Positions 53,226 through 61,533 of a DNA stretch of 64,000 nucleotides are shown here, in pieces. The notes under the pieces were generated by a model that did no database searches, was not told the DNA's origin, and was given only the letters and a program-made list of their open reading frames with translations. Both the position numbers and the translations under genes were made by a program. Origin of the DNA: Bacillota bacterium (GTDB taxonomy: Bacteria; Bacillota; Clostridia; Peptostreptococcales; Acidaminobacteraceae); the NCBI GenBank assembly GCA_025210655.1, contig JAOARG010000031.1, positions 1 to 64,000 of the forward strand, given 5' to 3'. The first letter of the stretch is position 1. Each line of letters opens with the position of its first letter.

Positions 53226-53572
53226 TCTAGTGTAATGTTTTACTATGTATCAACATTAGGTCTAGTATTTTTATTTAAAAATGTCTAGTGTAAAATCTGT
53301 GGCTTTGCCTGATTTGAAGTCTAGTGGAATAATGATATTCCGACCGTGGATATTTTGCATGGCAAAATTATATTAAAATAGACCCTAGAATCTTTTTAAA
53401 AGATCTTAGGGTCATTTTTTTAAAATATTATTATTTGCTATAGGCAAATAATTACCATGGACGTATTGCTAGTCAAAACACTAGACGTGTAATAAAGAAT
53501 AATATTACACACTAGACCTTTTGATTTATCAAAAAACTAGACATTAGTTTTCAAAGAAAATGCGTACTAGAC
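53225..53572. repeat. GTCTAG word-hairpin palindrome filling a convergent gap
   Basis: Four GTCTAG words (53225, 53260, 53283, 53319) and four CTAGAC words (53481, 53512, 53537, 53567) form the arms. Hairpins between words include TAATGTT/AACATTA, ATTTTTA/TAAAAAT, GTGTAATA/TATTACAC and TTTTGAT/ATCAAAA. A central terminator (53381-53421, GACCCTA...TAGGGTC plus T-run) is inside. The first word begins on the last base of the pepF stop, and the last word ends on the last base of the opposing gene's stop. Confidence 0.82.
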
Positions 53573-54504
53573 TATTCATCAATAGTCTTCCCAACTTCTT
53601 TCATAGATCCAACAAGACCAGCCAGATTCTGAATTTCAGAAGGGATAATAAGTTTAGTAGCTTGTCCGTCAGCAACTTTTGCTAGAGTTTCAAGGCTCTT
53701 AAGGGAAATAACACCTTGGTCAGGACCTGCTGATTTAATCATTTCTATACCCTTTGCAGTTGCTTCTTGTACCGTAAGGATTGCTTCTGCTTGACCTTCA
53801 GCAACTCTTATTGCAGCTTCCTTATCAGCTTCTGCCTTAAGGATAGCTGATCTCTTTGCAGCTTCTGCATCAAGTATAGCGGATTGTTTTTTACCTTCTG
53901 CAACAAGTATCGCAGATTTCTTTTCACCTTCAGCCCTAAGTATAGATTCTCTTCTTTCTCTTTCTGCTCTCATTTGTTTTTCCATTGCTTCTTGAATATC
54001 ATGTGGAGGTACGATGTTTTTAACCTCGACACGGTTAACCTTGATACCCCATGGATCTGTTGCTTCGTCTAAGATAGATCTCATTTGAGTATTGATAATA
54101 TCCCTTGAAGTAAGGGTTTCATCAAGCTCAAGCTGACCTATAATATTTCTTAAAGTAGTTGCAGTAAGATTTTCAATTGCCACGATAGGTTGTGCTACAC
54201 CGTATGTAAACAGTTTTGGGTCAGTTATCTGATAGTAAACAACCGTGTCAATTTTCATTGTAACATTATCCTTTGTAATAACAGGTTGTGGTGGAAAATC
54301 AATAACCATTTCCTTTAGAGTTACTTTTCCAGCTACCCTGTCGATAAAAGGAATTTTTACGTGTAGACCAACATGCCATGTAGTTACATAGGCTCCAAGT
54401 CTTTCTATTACGAAAGCTGTTGCTTGGGGTACAATTCTGATGTTGGATGCAACAAGAATTACACCGAAGAAAATTACTATTAAAGTAATAATGAAATTAA
54501 ACAT
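53572..54504 (-). CDS. SPFH/band-7 (stomatin/QmcA-like) membrane protein
   Basis: The 310-aa protein has one N-terminal membrane span (about residues 4-22), then a band-7 domain (VPQATAFVIERLGAYVTTWH to about 200). A long Ala/Glu/Lys coiled coil with repeated SAILxAEG-type segments (about 200-250) follows. Stomatin-like proteins form ring oligomers in membrane microdomains. The NfeD partner lies immediately upstream in the same operon, 12 bases away, the standard pairing. Confidence 0.92.
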   Translation of the reverse strand: MFNFIITLIVIFFGVILVASNIRIVPQATAFVIERLGAYVTTWHVGLHVKIPFIDRVAGKVTLKEMVIDFPPQPVITKDNVTMKIDTVVYYQITDPKLFTYGVAQPIVAIENLTATTLRNIIGQLELDETLTSRDIINTQMRSILDEATDPWGIKVNRVEVKNIVPPHDIQEAMEKQMRAERERRESILRAEGEKKSAILVAEGKKQSAILDAEAAKRSAILKAEADKEAAIRVAEGQAEAILTVQEATAKGIEMIKSAGPDQGVISLKSLETLAKVADGQATKLIIPSEIQNLAGLVGSMKEVGKTIDE

Positions 54505-54516
54505 ATGAATCCTCCT

Positions 54517-54954
54517 TTATTTAATTGATTTTGAAACAATAAGTTTAACACCCTCTATATCATTGACAGTAATTAGAGTATCTTTTTCAATTGTTTCATT
54601 AGATAAGGACTTGGCAGTCCAAATCTTACCGTCAACTTTTACTTGTCCATATGAGTGCTCACTTATCTCTTTGGTTACAATACCTTCTTTTCCATAAAGC
54701 TCTTGAATATTGGTTTTAACTGAACCAATTTTGAGATACTTTAGAGCAATTGGTTTAGTAAAATATAGAAGAATAATTGTTACCACAAGAAAAACTACTA
54801 CTTGCACAATAGCTGGCAAATGTATTAGGGCAGCAAACATTGCTGCAAGAGCACCAATAGCATACCATATGGAAGTAAGTCCAAAGGTCATGAGCTCACC
54901 AATACCAAACGCTATTGCAATTCCTAGCCATATGAGAACAAATGTATTGTCCAT
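54517..54954 (-). CDS. NfeD-family membrane protein
   Basis: The 145-aa protein has membrane spans in the first 75 residues (IWLGIAIAFGIGELMTFGLT, then VVFLVVTIILLYFTK). A C-terminal OB-fold domain follows (YGKEGIVTKEISEHSYGQVK, then DGKIWTAKSLSNE, DTLITVNDIEGVKLIV). Short NfeD proteins bind or regulate the SPFH protein encoded next to them. Both genes have AGGAGGA-type ribosome sites. Confidence 0.9.
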   Translation of the reverse strand: MDNTFVLIWLGIAIAFGIGELMTFGLTSIWYAIGALAAMFAALIHLPAIVQVVVFLVVTIILLYFTKPIALKYLKIGSVKTNIQELYGKEGIVTKEISEHSYGQVKVDGKIWTAKSLSNETIEKDTLITVNDIEGVKLIVSKSIK

Positions 54955-55156
54955 AAATAGTCCTCCTTCTATTTTACTTTATATATAATAACATATACTG
55001 ATTAATTATTTCTTAAACAGCTAATTTGCAAATAAACTAGATATATAGTAAGAATATTTAAAAAAGTCAAATAAAACATTATAATTGTAGTTGAGGATAA
55101 TATTTTACTATGATATAATCATTTAAATTTAGAGCTAGATGTTGGGAGATGTATAT

Positions 55157-56278
55157 ATGGATAGGAATGAAATTATTAAAGGTACAAAAAGGGTTGTAAT
55201 AAAGATTGGTACATCAACTCTTACCCATGGAACGGGACTACTTAATATAGCTAAAATAGAAAAACTAGCAAGACAAATTGCAGATCTAAAAAACAGAGGA
55301 CTTGAAGTAATCATGGTATCATCTGGTGCAATTGGAGCAGGTATGGGGAAATTGAAGTTGAAGGAAAGGCCTAAAACTATACCAGAAAAACAGGCAGCAG
55401 CAGCTGTTGGACAGGGTATACTTATACATATGTATCAAAAAATCTTTTCTGAGTATGGAATTGCTATTGGTCAAATTCTACTTAATAAGGATGACATAGT
55501 CCACAGAAAGAGATATTTGAATGCCAGAAATACATTTTTTAGTTTACTTAATCAAGATATTATCCCTATAGTAAATGAGAATGATGCTGTTATTACGGAA
55601 GAGATTAAACTGGGGGATAATGATACTTTATCAGCACTTGTTTGTTCACTTACAGAAGCTGATACTTTGGTTATTTTGTCAGATATTGATGGTTTATATA
55701 CAGACAATCCAAGAACTAATCCTGACGCTAAAAGAATAAGTATTGTGGAGGAAGTTAATGATGAAATAAAGGAACTTGGAAAAGGTGCAGGAAGTGAGCT
55801 AGGTACTGGTGGTATGTATACAAAACTACTTGCAGCAGAAATTGTAAGCAATGCGGGTCACAATATGATAATTGCTGATGGAGCCCATGAGGATATTTTA
55901 TTTGATATTTTTGATGGAAAAGAACTGGGAACACTTTTCTTAGGCAAGAAAAAATCCCTTGGTCTTAGAAAACACTGGATAGGTTACGGTGGAGAACCTT
56001 CAGGTAAGTTAATCGTTGATGCTGGAGCTGTCAAGGCACTTAGAAGAAATAAGAGTCTTCTTCCTTCAGGGGTGAAAAGTGTTGAAGGAGAGTGTGAGAA
56101 GGGTTCAATTCTTGAAATAGTAGATCCTGAAAATAATGTAGTAGGATACGGTATTTCAAATTATTCCAAGATGGAAATAGAATTGATAAGGGGTCACAAT
56201 ACTCAGGATATAGAAGATATTTTAGGTGAAAATAAGTATGATGAAATAATCCATGTTAATAATCTTACAATGGTGTAA
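55157..56278 (+). CDS. proB: glutamate 5-kinase
   Basis: This first enzyme of proline synthesis phosphorylates glutamate. The 373-aa protein has the amino acid kinase domain (VVIKIGTSTLTHGTG, VSSGAIGAGMG, NENDAV, LSDIDGLYT, GTGGMYTKLLAAE) and a C-terminal PUA domain (KLIVDAGAVKALRRNKSLLP). I start at the ATG at 55157 with GGGAG 8 bases upstream; an ATG at 55139 lacks one. It heads a proBAC operon with short gaps. Confidence 0.94.
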   Translation: MDRNEIIKGTKRVVIKIGTSTLTHGTGLLNIAKIEKLARQIADLKNRGLEVIMVSSGAIGAGMGKLKLKERPKTIPEKQAAAAVGQGILIHMYQKIFSEYGIAIGQILLNKDDIVHRKRYLNARNTFFSLLNQDIIPIVNENDAVITEEIKLGDNDTLSALVCSLTEADTLVILSDIDGLYTDNPRTNPDAKRISIVEEVNDEIKELGKGAGSELGTGGMYTKLLAAEIVSNAGHNMIIADGAHEDILFDIFDGKELGTLFLGKKKSLGLRKHWIGYGGEPSGKLIVDAGAVKALRRNKSLLPSGVKSVEGECEKGSILEIVDPENNVVGYGISNYSKMEIELIRGHNTQDIEDILGENKYDEIIHVNNLTMV

Positions 56279-56293
56279 GGGGGAGGAAAAATA

Positions 56294-57538
56294 ATGAATA
56301 TTTTTGAAATGGCAGTTAGTGCAAAGGATGCTTCAAAGAAACTTGCTCAACTTGACCAAAATACTAAGAGAAATATCCTTCATTCTATGGCAGATGCTTT
56401 GCTTGAAAATGGTAATCAAATTAAGGAAAAAAATGATATAGATCTTGAAAATGGTAAGAAGGCTGGTCTTTCAAGTGCAATGATAGATAGACTTACCCTT
56501 ACTAATAAAAGAATTCAGTCAATGGCTGAGGGCTTAAGGGTTATGGCTGACTATAAAGATCCAATAGGAGAAATTGTTGAAGGATGGAAGATGTATAATG
56601 ACCTTCAGGTTGCAAAGGTAAGGGTACCTATAGGGGTTATTGGAATGATATATGAATCAAGACCTAATGTAACTGTTGATTCAGCAGGCCTTGCCCTAAA
56701 ATCGGGAAATGCAATAATCCTAAGAGGTGGTAAAGAAGCAATAAATTCCAATAAGGTTTTATGCGATATAATTACTGAAGCGGGAATGAAAAATGGTATG
56801 CCTGATGGTTCAGTTCAACTTATTAGAGATACTGACAGGTCTTTGGTAAAAGAACTTATTCAATTGGATAAGATGATTGATGTAATTATTCCTAGGGGTG
56901 GACAGAGTTTGAAGAAGGCAATCGTAAATGATGCAAAAGTGCCAGTAATTGTTACGGGTGCAGGTCTTTGTCACTGCTATCTTGACTCCAGTGCTGATCC
57001 TGATATGGCACTAGATATTGTACTGAATGGGAAAGTTCAAAGACCGGGTGTTTGTAATGCCCTAGAGACTATACTTATAAATAAGGATTATAAAGAAGAT
57101 GAAGTTATATCAATAATAAATCTTCTTGAAGAAAATAGTGTTAAAGTACTTGGATGTTCCAGAATAAAAGAAATATATGATGGTGTTGAACTTGCAAGCC
57201 CAGAGGATTGGGATACTGAATATGTTGATCTTATTGTTTCTGTAAAGATTGTTGACGATATTGATGAAGCGATAGATCATATAAATAAATATGGAACGGG
57301 ACATTCTGAAACTATAGTTACATCAAATATATCAAATGCAGATAAATTTACCAGTGAAGTAGATGCTGCATGCTGTTATGTAAATGCAAGTACAAGATTT
57401 ACAGATGGAGGAGAGTTTGGATTTGGAGGAGAGATTGGAATAAGTACTCAAAAACTCCATGCAAGGGGCCCTATGGGGGTAAAAGAACTTACAACTACAA
57501 AGTATGTTATTAGGGGAAAAGGTCAAATTAGGGAGTAA
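56294..57538 (+). CDS. proA: gamma-glutamyl phosphate reductase
   Basis: The 414-aa NADPH-dependent dehydrogenase makes glutamate-5-semialdehyde. The core motifs are VRVPIGVIGMIYESRPNVT, LKSGNAIILRGGKEA, VIIPRGGQSL, the active-site cysteine in RPGVCNALETIL and TDGGEFGFGGEIGISTQKLHARGPMG. Length is typical. GGGGAGG lies upstream; it follows proB by 15 bases. Confidence 0.96.
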   Translation: MNIFEMAVSAKDASKKLAQLDQNTKRNILHSMADALLENGNQIKEKNDIDLENGKKAGLSSAMIDRLTLTNKRIQSMAEGLRVMADYKDPIGEIVEGWKMYNDLQVAKVRVPIGVIGMIYESRPNVTVDSAGLALKSGNAIILRGGKEAINSNKVLCDIITEAGMKNGMPDGSVQLIRDTDRSLVKELIQLDKMIDVIIPRGGQSLKKAIVNDAKVPVIVTGAGLCHCYLDSSADPDMALDIVLNGKVQRPGVCNALETILINKDYKEDEVISIINLLEENSVKVLGCSRIKEIYDGVELASPEDWDTEYVDLIVSVKIVDDIDEAIDHINKYGTGHSETIVTSNISNADKFTSEVDAACCYVNASTRFTDGGEFGFGGEIGISTQKLHARGPMGVKELTTTKYVIRGKGQIRE

Positions 57539-57550
57539 GGAGTGTAGACT

Positions 57551-58354
57551 ATGATTGGTGTAATTGGTTGTGGAAATATGGGTAAGTCAATGATAGAAGG
57601 TATTTCCAATAGTGGATTAATAGAAGGATCTCAAATAGGAATATTTGATATTAATAAGGATAAAGTGGATGAGCTTTCCTCAAGGCTGGGTGTAATATCA
57701 GAAGCTGATGAGACAGCTGTTTTTAATAACCATAAATATATTATTATAGCAGTAAAGCCCAATGGATTTGAAAAATTGTTTAAAACTTTGGGAAAAGTAG
57801 AAAATAAGTCAGACAAAGTAGTAATAAGTATTGGGGCGGGGATAAAAATTGCTAGTCTTGAGAAAATGAGTGATAAAAATTACAGATTTTTTAGAGCGAT
57901 GCCAAATCTTCCCGTACTTGTTGGAGAGGGTATGTCTGCCATATCCCATAGAGAAAATGTATCTGAAGGGGAAGTAGAATTTGTAAAATCTATTTTTGAT
58001 AGTTTTGGCAAAGGGGATATCGTCGATGAGTCACTTATGGATGTAGTAGTAGGAATAAGTGGTTCATCCCCTGCTTATGTATTTATGATAATAGAAGCAA
58101 TGGCAGATGGTGCTGTCTTAAAGGGAATGCCCAGGGACAAGGCTTATAAATATGCAGCCCAGACACTTATGGGTACAGCTAAGATGTTATTAGAAAGCAA
58201 AGAACATCCAGGCCTATTGAAAGATAGGGTATGTTCACCTGGTGGGACTACCATAGAAGCTGTAAAGGTACTTGAAGATTCAGGACTTAGATCAGCTATG
58301 ATTAAGGCTGTTGTATCGGCGACTGAGAAGAGTGAGGAAATGGGTAAGAAATAG
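57551..58354 (+). CDS. proC: pyrroline-5-carboxylate reductase
   Basis: The 267-aa enzyme reduces pyrroline-5-carboxylate to proline. It has the N-terminal NAD(P)-binding motif IGVIGCGNMGKSMIEGI, the mid-protein RAMPNLPVLVGEGMSAI and the signature GISGSSPAYVFMIIEAMADG plus SPGGTTIEAVKVLE near the C-terminus. It closes the proBAC operon, 12 bases after proA, and is followed by a terminator element. Confidence 0.95.
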   Translation: MIGVIGCGNMGKSMIEGISNSGLIEGSQIGIFDINKDKVDELSSRLGVISEADETAVFNNHKYIIIAVKPNGFEKLFKTLGKVENKSDKVVISIGAGIKIASLEKMSDKNYRFFRAMPNLPVLVGEGMSAISHRENVSEGEVEFVKSIFDSFGKGDIVDESLMDVVVGISGSSPAYVFMIIEAMADGAVLKGMPRDKAYKYAAQTLMGTAKMLLESKEHPGLLKDRVCSPGGTTIEAVKVLEDSGLRSAMIKAVVSATEKSEEMGKK

Positions 58355-58465
58355 TTGCTAGTAGATAGTTATTAGTAGTTTGGTTTTTAAAAATCCCTAT
58401 TATGCCATTGTGCAATAGGGATTTTTATTTCTTCCATCTACTTTCTACTAATCACTAACTACTAT
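58353..58465. repeat. TAG-arm terminator element, copy 6
   Basis: Left words (GTAGATAGTTATTAGTAG) and right words (CTACTAATCACTAACTACTA) flank a hairpin AAAAATCCCTATT / AATAGGGATTTTT (58388-58427), with A and T runs on both sides. It lies between convergent proC and the TIM-barrel gene and overlaps both stop regions. Confidence 0.78.
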
Positions 58466-59331
58466 TTATTTACATACTCAAGAAGTTCAACAAGTCCATC
58501 ATCATAATACTGTCTGCCCTTATAAATAGGTGTAGCCTCTATGATAATTGGTTTCTTGTGTTTTTTTATTATATCTAGGGCTTTTATTGTGTCAAAGGCC
58601 CATCCTTTTTCTTCAGTTTGATAAAGTCTAGGAATGATATGGTGGTTTTTTTTATAACAAAAAGACTTATCGTAGTATTCTTTTCCCTTTGCAGTCCATA
58701 TATGGAATGCTGTAGATGCTTCTGCCAATATATCTAAAGCTTCATAATAATCGAATCCGTGTTTGATACTTGAGAAGCTAAGGTGACCTGTGTCAGTTAA
58801 AAGGCCAATGTTTTTGTACTTATTAATTTCGGCGACCCATCTTTTAGGCTCGTAAAAATTAACGTTGGAACCGAAATATTCAAGTAAGACATACTTATTA
58901 TACTTTTCTGCCAATCGGTTTATTTCCCTAAGTCCGTGTTGAAGATATTTTTCAAATTCTTCTTCTGGATACTTATTATTGTTTATTCCCGGAAAGTGGA
59001 CAACGAAATATTTAGTTTTAAACTTTGAAAGTTTTTTTAGATTTAATTCCAGAAGTCTTATTGAAAGCTCTCTTTTTTCTTCATCTTCATCAATATAAAA
59101 AGCATCAAGGAAATTATATGTATACCAGTCCTCTACATATACTGGCAAATGTACGGAGTAAGTTTTACCTATAGACTCTATTGAATGTATGTCATTAATT
59201 ACTTTCTCAACTCTTTCCTCATAGGAGTTTCCTCCACCAAGGCATACCTCTGCTATTTCAAATCCCATTTCAAAAAGTTTTTCTGGACTAACATGTACAG
59301 TATTTGCACCAATTAAATATTTTTTTCCCAT
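58462..59331 (-). CDS. sugar isomerase/AP-endonuclease-2-like TIM-barrel protein
   Basis: The 289-aa protein has the xylose isomerase-like TIM barrel pattern: SVHLPVYVED, YFVVHFPGINNN, VLLEYFGSN, LLTDTGHLSF, FHIWTAKGKEYYD and IIIEATPI, which supply His, Glu and Asp metal ligands. Related proteins are sugar-phosphate isomerases, epimerases or endonuclease IV-like enzymes. The substrate cannot be assigned. It stands alone on the minus strand. Confidence 0.7.
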   Translation of the reverse strand: MGKKYLIGANTVHVSPEKLFEMGFEIAEVCLGGGNSYEERVEKVINDIHSIESIGKTYSVHLPVYVEDWYTYNFLDAFYIDEDEEKRELSIRLLELNLKKLSKFKTKYFVVHFPGINNNKYPEEEFEKYLQHGLREINRLAEKYNKYVLLEYFGSNVNFYEPKRWVAEINKYKNIGLLTDTGHLSFSSIKHGFDYYEALDILAEASTAFHIWTAKGKEYYDKSFCYKKNHHIIPRLYQTEEKGWAFDTIKALDIIKKHKKPIIIEATPIYKGRQYYDDGLVELLEYVNK

Positions 59332-59448
59332 TCAATCATCTACCTATCAGCATATTTGCAATAATCTTAAGTCAATTATATCAAATAAATATAGAAAAAA
59401 CTTAAAAATTGAGTTTTAAGATTAATAAATTTCTTGTATAATGAAAAT

Positions 59449-59537
59449 AGTTGTAATAAGACATAATGTCTTATATACTAACACCAAATTACATTTGCCA
59501 AAGGAAAAAGCTCACTTCAAAGTAAAGCTTTTTTCTT
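59449..59537 (+). ncRNA. candidate small RNA
   Basis: A TATAAT box at 59437-59442 precedes about 90 bases without a reading frame. They end in a terminator hairpin AAAAAGCT...AGCTTTTTT with an inner ACTT/AAGT pair (59505-59537). A short palindrome AGACAT/ATGTCT lies near the 5' end. No good -35 is seen at the right distance. Tentative. Confidence 0.3.
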
Positions 59538-59542
59538 TTTTT

Positions 59543-59648
59543 TGTAGACTAGAGTAAATTATATTTATTATTTTCTTCGGACAGCTTTAACAATCCCGTT
59601 TCACGGGAGCATCAAACCCTTTTTTAAAGAGGTTTGATTTTGTTTTTT
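59543..59648. repeat. three-hairpin module, copy B
   Basis: TGTAGACTAG at 59543 begins a second copy of the module at 42464-42568, including CTTCGGACAG and AACAATCCCG. Hairpin 2 is CCCGT-TTC-ACGGG (59595-59607) and hairpin 3 is CAAACC...GGTTTG (59613-59636). Both stems differ from copy A by paired changes. Hairpin 1 and the closing stem are degraded. The rest of the 528-base gap (59332-59859) holds AT-rich DNA with a short run of ACCTACGA-type words near 59675-59703. Confidence 0.7.
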
Positions 59649-59859
59649 TTAAAAGAGTTTTATATGTTCTTACGACCTACGATCTGCGACCAACAACCTA
59701 CGAATATAAAAGTGTTACAAACTTGTTACTTTTATTACTGAATTATTACCATTTATCATTCCCTTTACATATGGGTTACATGAGGTATTTTTGAAAAAAT
59801 ATCTGTTATACTCTAATTAATCAATGAGAAAATAAATTGTTTTTAAGGAGTGAAGAAGA

Positions 59860-60000
59860 ATGGAAGCGTTAATTATTGTGAGTCTGGGACTTTTCTATCT
59901 AGGACTGAATATGCCAATTGAAAAAAACAGGGGAGCAAAAGAAAATATTTCTTCTTCCCCAGATGTATATAGTGCGGATTTGAAAAAATATATCAGTTAA
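59860..60000 (+). CDS. small membrane-anchored peptide, 46 aa
   Basis: This short frame has the good ribosome site TAAGGAG, a hydrophobic N-terminal helix (MEALIIVSLGLFYLGLNMPI) and a polar tail (KNRGAKENISSSPDVYSADL). A strong terminator follows 6 bases after the stop, so it is a stand-alone gene unit. No family recognised. Confidence 0.55.
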   Translation: MEALIIVSLGLFYLGLNMPIEKNRGAKENISSSPDVYSADLKKYIS

Positions 60001-60005
60001 TGGGG

Positions 60006-60042
60006 AGCCTAAAGTCACTTGAAGTGACTTTAGGCTTTTTTA
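60006..60042 (+). terminator. terminator of the 46-aa peptide gene
   Basis: GCCTAAAGTCAC and GTGACTTTAGGC form a perfect 12-bp stem around TTGAA, followed by TTTTTT. Confidence 0.92.
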
Positions 60043-60137
60043 AATAGAACTCCAGTTCGATTAAATCACCCAAAAATGTTTAAACCTTTGTAAAAAAGGT
60101 ATAATAATAATATAAGGATGAGTCTGGGGGTGAGGTT

Positions 60138-61364
60138 ATGATTAATGGTATAACTTCATATAATTTTTACAATACCTATTTTAAGAATGTTATGAATTCT
60201 TATGATGGGAAGAATCAGGTTCCTAATTTATTTTCCATGGCGGTTGCGGCAATATATTCTGATAAGGTAAATACTAACCTGTCTAAAGAAATTTCAGGAT
60301 TCTTTTCTAATATCCATAAGAATCTTGAAAGCTTGAATGAAAATATTGAAAACCTTATGAGTCAGGAAGAAAGTAATACCTTATTTGAGTTTGATCAAGA
60401 GAAAAGTGATGAATCGGTTAATGTTTTGAGTTTTGGAAATCAAAATCAAAATGTTCAATATGCAGTGTCTCAAGATCCATTTGCCCAGACTAACAAATCT
60501 AATGTATTTGGACAGGAAGATCTATTCAATCAGGAACAATTTGGCAGTAGTTTTTCAATTACAAGGGGAGATGAAAGCTTTGAATTTCAATTGGAAAATC
60601 AGGGTCAAGATTCTACTGTAGGGGATGTATTTCATATTATTGCAGAAAATATTAGAAATAGTGATGCAGGTCTTAGTGCGGAAGTAATTCTTACTGATAA
60701 CAATGAAACTTTCCTTAATATTTCTTCAAATGAAACTGGTCTAGATGCTGGATTTGATGTTCAAGGAGATTTAGCTCAGTCATTGGGATTTGATCAAGTA
60801 TTTGTAGAGGCTCAGAATTTTCAAATTGAAATAAATGGTCAGGAGTATGAATCCCAGGATTATTTAGTTGAGACAGAAGAAGATATCGAAATAGATTTCA
60901 CAAATTATGAAGAAGATAGTGGAAGTATTTCTATTGAGTTTGATAGAGGGGCAATTGAGGATAAGCTTAGGGATTTTACAGAGGGAATAAATGATACTTT
61001 GAATTTTCTTGAAGAGTCTAGTAATAGAAATTTGAATATTTTAGGTAAGCAGATCGAAAATGATTTATCAAGGTATGAAGAGGATTTAAGAAATGTAGGA
61101 ATTACAATTGCTGGAGACAGACTTAATTTTAGAAGTATTGATGAAGATGTTAGTCAAAATGATATTTCTAATATTTTTTCAAGTGATTCAGGCCTAGCTA
61201 ATAGTGTAAATAGAAGAGTAAATATCTTTGAAAATAGGACATTGTTTAACAATGTAAATCTTTTAGATAGTCTTATTCCTGAGGAAGAAGAGAATGATTT
61301 TCTTTATACTCAGGGATATAATGTATTGAATCAGACTGGTGCAATATTGGACTTAAGAATATAG
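60138..61364 (+). CDS. FliD-like (hook-associated protein 2-like) protein of unknown role
   Basis: The 408-aa acidic protein has a Gln/Asn-rich stretch near residues 95-135. A middle domain resembles the FliD flagellar-cap fold: TVGDVFHIIAENIRNSDAGL with SAEVILTDNNETFLNISSNE and TGLDAGFDVQG matches the FliD pattern of G..-A-IN...-V-A-...-L-SKETG. The C-terminal part is helical (INDTLNFLEESSNRNLNILG onward) and ends INQTG-like, as in flagellin-type proteins. No flagellar gene is nearby. A possible cell-surface filament or adhesin component; assignment is tentative. Confidence 0.55.
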   Translation: MINGITSYNFYNTYFKNVMNSYDGKNQVPNLFSMAVAAIYSDKVNTNLSKEISGFFSNIHKNLESLNENIENLMSQEESNTLFEFDQEKSDESVNVLSFGNQNQNVQYAVSQDPFAQTNKSNVFGQEDLFNQEQFGSSFSITRGDESFEFQLENQGQDSTVGDVFHIIAENIRNSDAGLSAEVILTDNNETFLNISSNETGLDAGFDVQGDLAQSLGFDQVFVEAQNFQIEINGQEYESQDYLVETEEDIEIDFTNYEEDSGSISIEFDRGAIEDKLRDFTEGINDTLNFLEESSNRNLNILGKQIENDLSRYEEDLRNVGITIAGDRLNFRSIDEDVSQNDISNIFSSDSGLANSVNRRVNIFENRTLFNNVNLLDSLIPEEEENDFLYTQGYNVLNQTGAILDLRI

Positions 61365-61533
61365 ACGAACATGTGAATGACAGGAGAATTTATATGAAAA
61401 TACTGCTTTGGAGTTAGAGGCTTTATTAGGTGCCAAAATATTATGAAAGGCATTGTTATAAGTCTCTTTTTTTTTGCCTAAAAGGTGTTATAATTGGAGG
61501 GAAAGATTATGAGGGGAAAAGGGGTGTAATGTA

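Noticed and set aside
54955-55156. Proline T-box before proBAC
   Set aside because: No AGGGTGGNACCGCG sequence or terminator/antiterminator pair was found.
61394-61430. Seven-codon frame with AGGAG after the FliD-like gene
   Set aside because: Too short to support; the ribosome-like AGGAG is common in this DNA.
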